From: Bifidobacterium breve | Lineage (GTDB): Bacteria; Actinomycetota; Actinomycetes; Nanopelagicales; Nanopelagicaceae | NCBI GenBank assembly: GCA_945869505.1 | Contig: CAMBOZ010000001.1 | Location: forward strand, 5,438-69,437 | Length of the DNA: 64,000 nucleotides | Reading direction: 5' to 3' | In this document: in pieces, positions 54,882 to 64,000 of the stretch | Layout: every line of letters starts with the position of its first letter | How positions within the stretch are numbered: position 1 is the stretch's first letter | Notes under the pieces: generated by a model | Told to the model about the DNA's origin: nothing | The model's database searches: none | The model's input: the letters and a program-made list of their open reading frames with translations, nothing else | Translations under genes and position numbers: made by a program

Positions 54882-56006
54882 ATGGATTCCAAGCAACCAC
54901 ATCTGCGCCCCGAGACTATTGCGATCACTGCGGGTCGTCCAGAAGTTGGCGCAGATAGTGCGCTAAATCCACCGATCTCACTGAACTCAACATATGTTGC
55001 AGGTGGTCCGATTGGTTACGGTCGTTACGGAAATGAAACTTGGACTGCTTTGGAAGTTGCCATCTCTGCCTTCGAAGGTGGTAAAACTCTTTCTTACTCA
55101 TCAGGAATGGCAGCGATTAGCGCAGTGTTTTCTACTCTTCCCGTTGGAGCCAAAGTTGTTGCCTCCGATCAAGGTTATTCGGGGATTATGACTTTGCTTG
55201 GAACGTTAAATGCGGCAAAGAAAGTTAACGCTAAATTTGTGAAAATTACCGATACCGCTGCAGTTATTTCAGCGCTGGACGGTGCAGATTTGTTATGGCT
55301 CGAGTCACCCACAAATCCCTCACTAGATATCGCAGATTTACCAACGCTTATCATGGAAGCCAAATCACGAAACATTCTCGTTGCGGTAGATAACACTTTT
55401 GCCACCGCGCTAATCCAGCAACCCCTTGCAATGGGAGCCGATATCGTAATGAATTCAGTGAGCAAATATTTAGCGGGTCACAGTGATGTGCTTCTCGGTT
55501 CACTTTCTACAAATGATCCAATGCAGTACAAAGCGCTGGACGAAGCTCGTAAATTTAATGGTTCAATCCCTGGACCATTTGAGGCTTGGCTCGCACTCCG
55601 TGGCATACGCACTTTCCCATTGCGTTTTCAGCGCGCTAGTGAGAATGCGCTAGAAATTGCTAAACGATTAAGCCAACACCCGCTAATTACTCGAGTGCGT
55701 TATCCCGGTCTACCAACTGACCCAGAACATGCCAAGGCGAAGGCCTTTATGAAGGGTTTCGGGGCAATCGTCTCCTTTGAGTTTGCCGGAGACGCCGCTG
55801 CAACAGATAAAGTTTGTGAATCTTCCGCGATAGTTACTTATTCAACCAGTCTTGGCGGTGTCGAATCTCTCTGGGAACGCCGCCGCCGCTGGCCGCTTGA
55901 AAGCGCCAGTGTTCCGGAATCGCTAATTCGACTTTCGGTCGGGTGTGAAGATGTTGATGACCTTTGGGCAGATATCGATGCGGCGTTGCTCGCTGCTAAA
56001 AAGTGA
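54882..56006 (+). CDS. Cys/Met metabolism PLP-dependent lyase (trans-sulfuration family)
   Basis: 374 residues of the cystathionine gamma-synthase/lyase family: Y-G-R-Y-G-N-E-T near the N-terminus, SSGMAA phosphate loop, WLESPTNP, and PLP lysine in MNSVSKYLAGHSD. C-terminal GGVESL and RLSVGCED are family marks. Reaction (gamma-lyase, beta-lyase or synthase) is not decided by sequence alone. TAGGCT, overlapping the previous stop, lies 6 bases before the ATG (leaderless). Confidence 0.87.
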   Translation: MDSKQPHLRPETIAITAGRPEVGADSALNPPISLNSTYVAGGPIGYGRYGNETWTALEVAISAFEGGKTLSYSSGMAAISAVFSTLPVGAKVVASDQGYSGIMTLLGTLNAAKKVNAKFVKITDTAAVISALDGADLLWLESPTNPSLDIADLPTLIMEAKSRNILVAVDNTFATALIQQPLAMGADIVMNSVSKYLAGHSDVLLGSLSTNDPMQYKALDEARKFNGSIPGPFEAWLALRGIRTFPLRFQRASENALEIAKRLSQHPLITRVRYPGLPTDPEHAKAKAFMKGFGAIVSFEFAGDAAATDKVCESSAIVTYSTSLGGVESLWERRRRWPLESASVPESLIRLSVGCEDVDDLWADIDAALLAAKK

Positions 56007-56037
56007 AAACTTTTCCAATAAGCGGTATTTTTGTCCT

Positions 56038-56190
56038 ATGAAATTGGTCCGCCGCCTCCTTGCAGTATTTGCGCTGCTTGCTGTGGCTTTCCAAGCGGTT
56101 GGAAGTTTTCTATCTTGGGCACAACGTCAAGATGATGCACCCGCAGATGCTTGGATTGATGAAGACGAAGACGAACTAGAGGATGCCTAG
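56038..56190 (+). CDS. Small membrane protein with acidic tail
   Basis: 50 residues: basic MKLVRR start, one hydrophobic helix (residues ~7-26), then a strongly acidic tail (DEDEDELED). TATTTT lies 6 bases before the ATG, a leaderless promoter, and the next gene starts right after its stop. No known family recognised. Confidence 0.6.
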   Translation: MKLVRRLLAVFALLAVAFQAVGSFLSWAQRQDDAPADAWIDEDEDELEDA

Positions 56191-56574
56191 GTGTCGCAAG
56201 AAGGATACATACCCGGAACTTGCAATTTAGGAGCTGGTGAAGTTAGTCGTCGCCGCATGGTTGCGGCAATTGGTTTTGTTCTTTCACTCTCAGCGTTTAC
56301 AGCACTTGTAACAACCAGTGCTTCACGAGAAACTCGATTCGGAATATTTATTCCTGTATTTGTTATGACTATTGGTTGGGTGCAATCCCGAAAGAAGTTT
56401 TGTCTAGCTTATGGATTTGCCGGCACATTTAACTTTGGGAAAATGGGAGAGATTTCCCGCGTTGCAGATCCGGCTGATCGTGCGGCAGATCGTCGAACCG
56501 CACTCGCTATTTTTGGGAAAAGCGCTCTCTATGCGGCAGCTTTGACCTTGCTTGTCGTTGCGCTACCTCTTTAA
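56191..56574 (+). CDS. Conserved membrane protein of unknown function
   Basis: 127 residues from GTG. CNLGAGEVSRRR precedes two hydrophobic segments (~24-45, 49-64), then RKKFCLAYGFAGTFNFG and a last helix at ~108-126. I know a family with CNLG...RRR and FCLxYG-type motifs in actinobacteria but no function. Coupled to the acidic-tail protein upstream; its 3' end overlaps the convergent GH13 gene by 4 bases. Confidence 0.65.
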   Translation: MSQEGYIPGTCNLGAGEVSRRRMVAAIGFVLSLSAFTALVTTSASRETRFGIFIPVFVMTIGWVQSRKKFCLAYGFAGTFNFGKMGEISRVADPADRAADRRTALAIFGKSALYAAALTLLVVALPL

Positions 56575-58178
56575 CGAATAGCGACCCAAGCGGCACTCGC
56601 TGCCGGCAAAGTTAACACTCCATTTAACAAAGTGATCTCGAAGTTTGAACCTAGCGCCAATGTACCCACAGTTGGAATTTCCAAAGCGGCAGAGCTGGTA
56701 TTCAAGTAGACAGCAAACTCTCCCCGCGCGAAAGAGAGTAGCCCTGTCTCCCCGCGATCAACCCATTCAATTTCGCCAGCGCCAAATAATTTGTTTTTAC
56801 GAATCTTAAGTGCACTGCGATAAAGATTTAAGGTACTAGCGGAATCTCCGTTCTGTGCATCAACCGAAAATTCGCTCCATTCATTCGGTATAGGCAACCA
56901 TGGCGAGCCAGATGAGAAACCGAAAGGAGTTTTATCCCCGCTCCATGGCATTGGCACGCGCGCACCATCACGCCCTTTTTGCACACCCTTAGTTCTAAAG
57001 AAAGATGGATCTTGGCGAACGCTATCTGCCAATTCGGCATCGGGTAAGCCAAGTTCTTGACCGTTGTAGATGTAGCAGGAACCTGGCAGAGCAACAACAA
57101 ACAAGGCGAGCGCGCGAGATGCTTTCGCACCATGGCGCGAAGCAACACGGGGAGTATCGTGATTACTCAGTGCCCAAGTTGCAGGAGCATCTACCTGGCC
57201 TAACATTTCTAAGGTGTCACTAATACATTTATAGAGATAAGCACCATCGAATGGCGCAACCAGCAGATCAAAGTTAAACACTTGCTGCAGTTCATCACTT
57301 CTCACATATCTCATTGCCCGTACCGGGGGATGTACCCAAGCTTCGGCAACTGCCATGATGTCTCGATTGTATGAGTCGAAAACTTTTCGCCAATTTCGGT
57401 AAACGGCATGCACACCGTCACGGTCAAAGAATGGAACGCTCGCCAATAGCTCACCGCGCTTCTCAGCTGACATTTGAGCGTCTAAACGCAAGGCATCGCT
57501 TAAGCCTTGTGGGTCGTGGTGGTCAACCAAGATGTTTTCTTTAGCCAATCCGTGTGCAACATCTATACGGAAACCGTCGACACCTAGATCAAGCCAGAAC
57601 CGCAGAGTCTCTTCGAAATCACTTGCCACATCTTCGTTCTCCCAATTCAAATCTGGTTGAGATGAATCAAAGAGGTGCAGGTAGTACTGAGAGGATCCAT
57701 CTGCGGTTTTGATCTGTGTCCACGCAGGACCACCAAATAATGAAATCCAGTTATTTGGCGGAGTTCCATCTGGTTTTGCATCATAGAAGTGAAAGCGATC
57801 GCGTTCAGGCGAGCCGGGTTTAGCTGAAATGGCATCTTTAAACCAAGGATGCTGATCCGAGAAATGATTTGGAACAACATCTACCAGAACGCGTAACCCA
57901 AGTTGATGTGCACGCACGATCATTGCTCGCGCATCTTCTAAATTTCCAAATCGCGGGTCAACATCTCGTGGATCAGCCACATCGTAGCCGCCATCTTTAT
58001 TGGGAGATGTGTAGAACGGGCTCAGCCAAATTGCATCAGCACCAAGTGCTTGCACATGTTCTAAATGAGAGGTGACTCCTGGCAGATCGCCTTCGCCATC
58101 ACCATTGCTGTCAAAAAAAGAGCGTGGATAAATCTGATAGATAACAGATTCTGACCACCAGGGCTTATCTGAAACCAT
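56571..58178 (-). CDS. GH13 alpha-glucosidase
   Basis: 535 residues: SVIYQIYPRSFFDSNGDGEGD, region I DVVPNH, nucleophile Asp in GFRIDVAHG, acid/base Glu in MAVAEAW and transition-state Asp in SNHDTPR, plus a C-terminal beta domain. It hydrolyses terminal alpha-glucosidic bonds in maltose-type or isomaltose-type oligosaccharides in the cytoplasm (no signal peptide). TATCGT lies 6 bases before the ATG with TTGGAG 17 bases further up; a LacI-type palindrome lies between them. Confidence 0.93.
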   Translation of the reverse strand: MVSDKPWWSESVIYQIYPRSFFDSNGDGEGDLPGVTSHLEHVQALGADAIWLSPFYTSPNKDGGYDVADPRDVDPRFGNLEDARAMIVRAHQLGLRVLVDVVPNHFSDQHPWFKDAISAKPGSPERDRFHFYDAKPDGTPPNNWISLFGGPAWTQIKTADGSSQYYLHLFDSSQPDLNWENEDVASDFEETLRFWLDLGVDGFRIDVAHGLAKENILVDHHDPQGLSDALRLDAQMSAEKRGELLASVPFFDRDGVHAVYRNWRKVFDSYNRDIMAVAEAWVHPPVRAMRYVRSDELQQVFNFDLLVAPFDGAYLYKCISDTLEMLGQVDAPATWALSNHDTPRVASRHGAKASRALALFVVALPGSCYIYNGQELGLPDAELADSVRQDPSFFRTKGVQKGRDGARVPMPWSGDKTPFGFSSGSPWLPIPNEWSEFSVDAQNGDSASTLNLYRSALKIRKNKLFGAGEIEWVDRGETGLLSFARGEFAVYLNTSSAALEIPTVGTLALGSNFEITLLNGVLTLPAASAAWVAIR

Positions 58179-58184
58179 CCCTTG

Positions 58185-58213
58185 ACGATAGATGAGGCGA
58201 TAGAGCGCTCCAA
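58185..58213 (-). promoter_or_regulatory. GH13 promoter with GAGCGCTC operator
   Basis: On the minus strand -35 TTGGAG (58213-58208), a 17-base spacer and -10 TATCGT (58190-58185) precede the ATG by 6 bases. The perfect palindrome GAGCGCTC (58203-58210) overlaps the -35 and spacer. Its CG centre and sequence match the core of CebR-like operators of the LacI family, so a sugar-responsive repressor probably covers this promoter (inference). Confidence 0.6.
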
Positions 58214-58238
58214 ATGAAAGGAAATGTAACTGGGCGCA

Positions 58239-58261
58239 TTGTTATATCGCTTTTATAACAA
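58239..58261. repeat. AT-rich inverted repeat upstream of GH13
   Basis: TTGTTATA (58239-58246) and TATAACAA (58254-58261) form perfect 8-base arms around a 7-base loop. It lies 26 bases upstream of the GH13 -35 and just after the stop of the secreted-protein gene. With no U-tract it is a poor terminator; an operator or mRNA 3'-end structure are both possible. Confidence 0.45.
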
Positions 58262-58265
58262 TTAA

Positions 58266-58721
58266 TTATTTTTTAAGTGCCGGTGGCTTCCCTGGTTGCG
58301 GGCTCATATTCTTCGCAGTACTCGGCGCTTTCCCTGGTTGTGTAGGAGCTAAAGGAGGAGTCCCTAAGGCTTCAATGGCAGAATCTCGAGCAATTGTTGC
58401 GGCGATAACGGCATTTTGCTGCACCTTCATGCTTTGCCGTTTTTCCTTTTGTGTTTGATCAACCGACCTTGCTGCACGGGCATCGGTAAGAGCTTTATCT
58501 ATCGCCTCTTTGTAGATTCGATTTATCTCACGTCTTTGATTTTCATAAATTTTAAAGTCTTTTTGATATTGAACTAATGCAATTTTATATGCAGACTTCA
58601 AATCAACTTTATTCTGGCTAGTCGGCGCAGGCGTCTTACTGTCGGCTACGGCAGATGAAAGAGAAGTTAAAGGTGAAATAATTAGCGCTGTTGTAACAAT
58701 CGCAACACGACTTATTCTCAT
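58266..58721 (-). CDS. Secreted coiled-coil protein with Pro-Gly-Lys repeats
   Basis: 151 residues. A signal peptide (residues 1-26, ending SSAVADS) is followed by a charged helical region (~40-110, likely coiled coil) and a C-terminal tail with repeated PGK(A/P)P units (three copies). A strong AAGGAGGATC lies before the ATG. The gene lies between GH13 and a two-component system. Function unknown. Confidence 0.7.
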   Translation of the reverse strand: MRISRVAIVTTALIISPLTSLSSAVADSKTPAPTSQNKVDLKSAYKIALVQYQKDFKIYENQRREINRIYKEAIDKALTDARAARSVDQTQKEKRQSMKVQQNAVIAATIARDSAIEALGTPPLAPTQPGKAPSTAKNMSPQPGKPPALKK

Positions 58722-58851
58722 TTCGATCCTCCTTATCCCTTGGAGAAATTATCTGTCAGGACATTGTGAAAGTTCGGTGAAAACACCCTCACGCCACAAA
58801 TTCTTGCCCTGTTTCTTGGCTATTTAAGCGCAGGCATGCGAGGCTAGCGCC

Positions 58852-59535
58852 ATGGCCGAACTGATTCTTATCGTCGATGACGAAGCCGGAGTTCGTGAAC
58901 TATTAGGCGATGCTCTGCGTATCGCAGGCTTTGAAACTGCGACCGCTCAAGACGGAATGTCTGCCTTGACGGCAATCCGTACAAAGAAACCTGATTTATT
59001 GATTATTGATATCAATATGCCTTTAATGGACGGATTCGAGTTGGTGGAGAGACTTCGTTCAATGGGTGATAACACCCCAGCGCTAATGTTGAGCGCTCGT
59101 GCCGATCGAATCGATGTAACACGGGGCCTGACTCTTGGAGCCGATGATTATGTAACGAAACCATTCGGTCTGGAAGAACTCTTGTTACGAGTAAAGGCAA
59201 TACTTAGGCGTTCCCAAATTTCTGAAAACATTTCAGCCGAATTGCGCTGCGGCCCCATTCTTGTGATCGAATCGAGCCATCTCGTGAAGTTCAACGACGA
59301 GATCATTGATCTATCACCAACGGAATTTAGACTTCTACAAGTTTTAGTAGAGAACAAGAATAGAGTTCTAAGTAAGAGCCTACTTCTCGATGAGGTCTGG
59401 GGAATTACCTTTGAATCCGAGAGCACGGTTGCCGATACATATATTTCATACCTTCGAAAGAAACTACACAAGGACGGATTTGAAGGGATAAAGACGGTTC
59501 GCGGCGTAGGCTTCGTAATTCAGGAGCCTAAGTAA
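58852..59535 (+). CDS. OmpR-type response regulator
   Basis: 227 residues: receiver with Asp53 (IIDINMPLMDG), KPFGLEELL, and an OmpR winged helix (LSPTEFRLLQVL ... RGVGFVI). Similar to actinobacterial PrrA/TcrA/MprA regulators; which one cannot be said. A sensor kinase follows after 2 bases. The 130 bases upstream include a GAGGCT 6 bases before the ATG that is a weak -10. Confidence 0.9.
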   Translation: MAELILIVDDEAGVRELLGDALRIAGFETATAQDGMSALTAIRTKKPDLLIIDINMPLMDGFELVERLRSMGDNTPALMLSARADRIDVTRGLTLGADDYVTKPFGLEELLLRVKAILRRSQISENISAELRCGPILVIESSHLVKFNDEIIDLSPTEFRLLQVLVENKNRVLSKSLLLDEVWGITFESESTVADTYISYLRKKLHKDGFEGIKTVRGVGFVIQEPK

Positions 59536-59537
59536 TT

Positions 59538-60749
59538 ATGAAGAAAACTAGTAGTAGATATGCCGCGATCTCAATTTTCGTCACAACAATTCTTTCGAGT
59601 GTAATTGGCGGCTTCGCAACGATTGATGCCAGAAATTCAGATTTGCAACAAATTGATCAAACAATTAATTTGGTAGCTGAGCGGGTTAATGCTTATCCCG
59701 CCGAGGCGATAAGTGCCGCAATTCTCACCATAGATGAAGAGAGCCTGGATTTAACTTTGGTTCTGGTCACGAAGGAAGGAGATGAAACGGTTATAAATGA
59801 ATCCCATTTGATTTATCCCGGGATCAACTCCATGGCGCTAGTTAAGAAGGCTCTTACAGAGCCTATTTCTGTTGATGCTGAAAACGCCTTCCGCCTAAGA
59901 GCGATCGAAATAACGGGCGGTGACTACCTGATCGTTGCTGCAGATCTGCAAAAATTAGATGCCAACTTGAAATCCAATTTAAAGAATCTAATTGGCTTCA
60001 CAATTGCGGCTAATGCGTTCGCTATTTTCATCTCACTTCTATTACTTCGACGCCATGATCGTGGCCTGGATGCGCAGGCGCTGCAAAGAATGCAGAGATT
60101 CTTAGGTGATGCCTCCCATGAACTTCGTACACCGCTGACGGTAATCAAGGGCTATAGCGAGATGCTTAGCAAGGGTCAGATGAGTGATGTAGTTGATAGG
60201 GCACGGGCATTCTCGCGGGTAAATTCTGAGATCGAACGTATGGAGAATTTGATCCACGACTTGCTATTACTAGCCGAACTCGGCGAGAGCCGGCCGACTA
60301 CTTTTGAGGAGATAGATCTAACTGAATTAACGAGAGGACACGTTAATGATTTTGAGCTATTTAATACTGGACGCATAATCAATGTTTCGCTCGAAGAGAG
60401 CTGTGAATTGAACGGTTCCCGCGAGCATTTAAATCGCTTGATCCAAAACTGTTTATCAAATATTGTCCGCCACACACCTGCGGATGCGGCAGTTTCAATA
60501 GCGCTAAAGAGCAAAGGTAAGAAAGTGCAGTTAGTGATTGAGGACGGTGGTCCTGGCCTGCCTGAGAGCGCTTATCGCAGTGAAATTGCGACAATGAATA
60601 GATTTGATCCATCACGCTCGCGCGATAGTGGCGGTTCAGGTCTTGGAATGAGCATCATCGCTGCAATTGTGCAGGAACATAATGGCAAACTTGAATTACG
60701 CAAGAGCGAATTAGGCGGCCTTGCTGTAGATGTTGAATTCACTAAGTGA
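59538..60749 (+). CDS. Sensor histidine kinase
   Basis: 403 residues: transmembrane helices at ~9-28 and ~150-170 flank a ~120-residue extracellular part. No clear HAMP is visible; HisKA follows with phospho-His at about residue 195 (GDASHELRTPLTVIKGYSEML) and a HATPase domain (SGGSGLGMSIIAAIVQEHNG). Works with the response regulator upstream. Signal unknown. GGAG lies before the ATG in the end of the regulator gene. Confidence 0.9.
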   Translation: MKKTSSRYAAISIFVTTILSSVIGGFATIDARNSDLQQIDQTINLVAERVNAYPAEAISAAILTIDEESLDLTLVLVTKEGDETVINESHLIYPGINSMALVKKALTEPISVDAENAFRLRAIEITGGDYLIVAADLQKLDANLKSNLKNLIGFTIAANAFAIFISLLLLRRHDRGLDAQALQRMQRFLGDASHELRTPLTVIKGYSEMLSKGQMSDVVDRARAFSRVNSEIERMENLIHDLLLLAELGESRPTTFEEIDLTELTRGHVNDFELFNTGRIINVSLEESCELNGSREHLNRLIQNCLSNIVRHTPADAAVSIALKSKGKKVQLVIEDGGPGLPESAYRSEIATMNRFDPSRSRDSGGSGLGMSIIAAIVQEHNGKLELRKSELGGLAVDVEFTK

Positions 60750-60796
60750 CGGTTTTCTTTTGGCAAGTACGTGAAAATCTAAGGTATTTTTAGTAC

Positions 60797-63328
<2,532 letters not shown>

Positions 63329-63329
<1 letters not shown>

Positions 63330-63802
63330 TGAAACGCAGCCTTGCAGCAGTTTTAGTTTTTTCATTGGTAATACTAACTGGATGTGGAGATAAAGAAGTG
63401 AGCGCAACCGCAGATAACTTGCCAACAGTCACAACCAACATGGGTGAAGCTCCAACGATTGGTGCACCGAGTGGCACTCCACCAACGACGCTTGTTACAA
63501 AGGATATAATTGTTGGAACAGGCGCAGAAGCGATTCCTACATCCACGATGACTGTTCATTACACACTTATGACTTGGTCTAATGGTGCGCTAATCGAATC
63601 TTCTTGGAATAGCGGTTCACCTGCAACATTCCCATTAGCGAATGTAATTGTGGGATGGCAGCAGGGAATTCCGGGGATGAAGGTCGGCGGTCGCCGCTTA
63701 CTCGTAATCCCACCTGATATTGGTTACGGAGCTTCAGGTAGCGGACCTATTGGACCGAACGAAACATTGATTTTCGTGGTTGACGCGATCGGTGTTGCTT
63801 AA
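63329..63802 (+). CDS. FKBP-type peptidyl-prolyl isomerase lipoprotein
   Basis: 157 residues. A lipoprotein signal ends at VILTGC (Cys about residue 19), then a Thr/Pro-rich linker and an FKBP domain (TMTVHYTLMTW, GWQQGIPGMKVGGRRLLVIPPDIGYG). It should fold exported proteins outside the membrane. Overlaps the argG stop (TAATG). Confidence 0.9.
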
Positions 63803-63855
63803 AACTATCTAGAACCATTAAAAACTTGTGGTAACCGCAACACTGCCTGAAGCGC

Positions 63856-63861
63856 TAGAAT
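63856..63861 (+). promoter_or_regulatory. -10 element of the FMN riboswitch transcript
   Basis: TAGAAT lies 10 bases before the start of the aptamer; no good -35 was found at 16-18 bases. Confidence 0.4.
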
Positions 63862-63870
63862 AAAGGTGTT

Positions 63871-63991
63871 GTTTTTCGGGGTCGATGTAATTTCGAACCG
63901 GCAGTTAAAGTCTGCGACCCGGTCAAGGCCATTGACCGGTGGATTGGGTGAAATTCCCGAACCGACGGTTAAAGTCCGGATGAGAGAAAAC
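63871..63991 (+). ncRNA. FMN riboswitch (RFN element)
   Basis: The conserved RFN pieces are present in order: TCGGGGTCGATG, GAACCGGCAGTTAAAGTC, GCGACCC, GGTCAAGGCCATTGACCGG hairpin, GGTGGATT, GGTGAAATTCCC, CCGACGGTTAAAGTC and GGATGAGAGAA. GTTTT (63871-63875) pairs with AAAAC (63987-63991) as P1. It should control a riboflavin synthesis or uptake gene that starts at or after the ATG at 63996. The aptamer binds FMN and usually shuts expression down. Confidence 0.92.
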
Positions 63992-64000
63992 CAACATGTA

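Noticed and set aside
63825..63840. Hairpin TTGTGG/CCGCAA after the FKBP gene as terminator
   Set aside because: One wobble pair, no U-tract; not convincing.

Overview
The window reads as a compact, mid-to-low G+C actinobacterial chromosome segment (G+C judged by eye at about mid-40s percent, not computed). Actinobacterial markers are two WhiB proteins, MtrA/MtrB, the mycothiol enzyme MshB, AccE, PdtaS, and the DUF3117, DUF3107, DUF3499, DUF5719 and Rv3235 families. Small genes, ATGA/TAATG overlaps, no insertion sequences and no intergenic gap above about 200 bases suggest a streamlined planktonic lineage of the freshwater acI/Nanopelagicales type. That placement is inference.

Layout. (1) 1-5.4 kb: acyl-CoA carboxylase cluster (alpha, Maf, epsilon, beta), divergent birA and purK-purE. 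(2) 5.4-10.1 kb: envelope genes (UDP-glucose dehydrogenase, LCP protein, glycosyltransferase, SpoIID/LytB protein). (3) 10.1-19.2 kb: dapD, LOG protein, SRPBCC protein, lone sigma region 4, DUF3117, pepA, O-methyltransferase, htrA-tatB-mrp, DUF1003 and a soluble MgtE-N/CBS protein. This resembles the Mycobacterium Rv1201c-Rv1232c stretch but lacks sigE/rseA. (4) 19.3-27.9 kb: EamA, PHP, MarC, MpaB-like and ParA-like genes; DEAD helicase-DUF3107-TetR; moeZ-mshB. (5) 27.9-32.7 kb: CysRS, GNAT, ferredoxin, dapC, sugar nucleotidyltransferase. (6) 32.8-46.4 kb: whiB2, giant glycosyltransferase, DUF5719, DUF3499, phosphomannomutase, ahcY, mtrAB, comF, secA (Rv3264c-Rv3240c-like order). (7) 46.4-51.2 kb: Rv3235 family, SAF and TadZ/CpaE-like pair, pdtaS, whiB1, tRNA-Arg(CCG). 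(8) 51.2-58.7 kb: msrA-msrB, a LacI-family/FAD oxidoreductase operon, a trans-sulfuration enzyme, small membrane proteins, a GH13 alpha-glucosidase and a secreted protein. (9) 58.8-64 kb: two-component system, methyltransferase, E. coli-like argG, FKBP lipoprotein and an FMN riboswitch for a gene beyond the window.

Together these are mostly core envelope, lysine/DAP, purine, redox (mycothiol, Msr) and secretion functions. The most distinctive signals are regulatory. Many first genes carry a TANNNT box 6-7 bases before the start codon (leaderless arrangement), including a self-complementary box shared by two divergent genes. A phosphomannomutase appears to start at ATT. LacI-type operators and whiB2-promoter palindromes are visible. 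No CRISPR array, prophage, transposon or clearly new multi-gene system was found.
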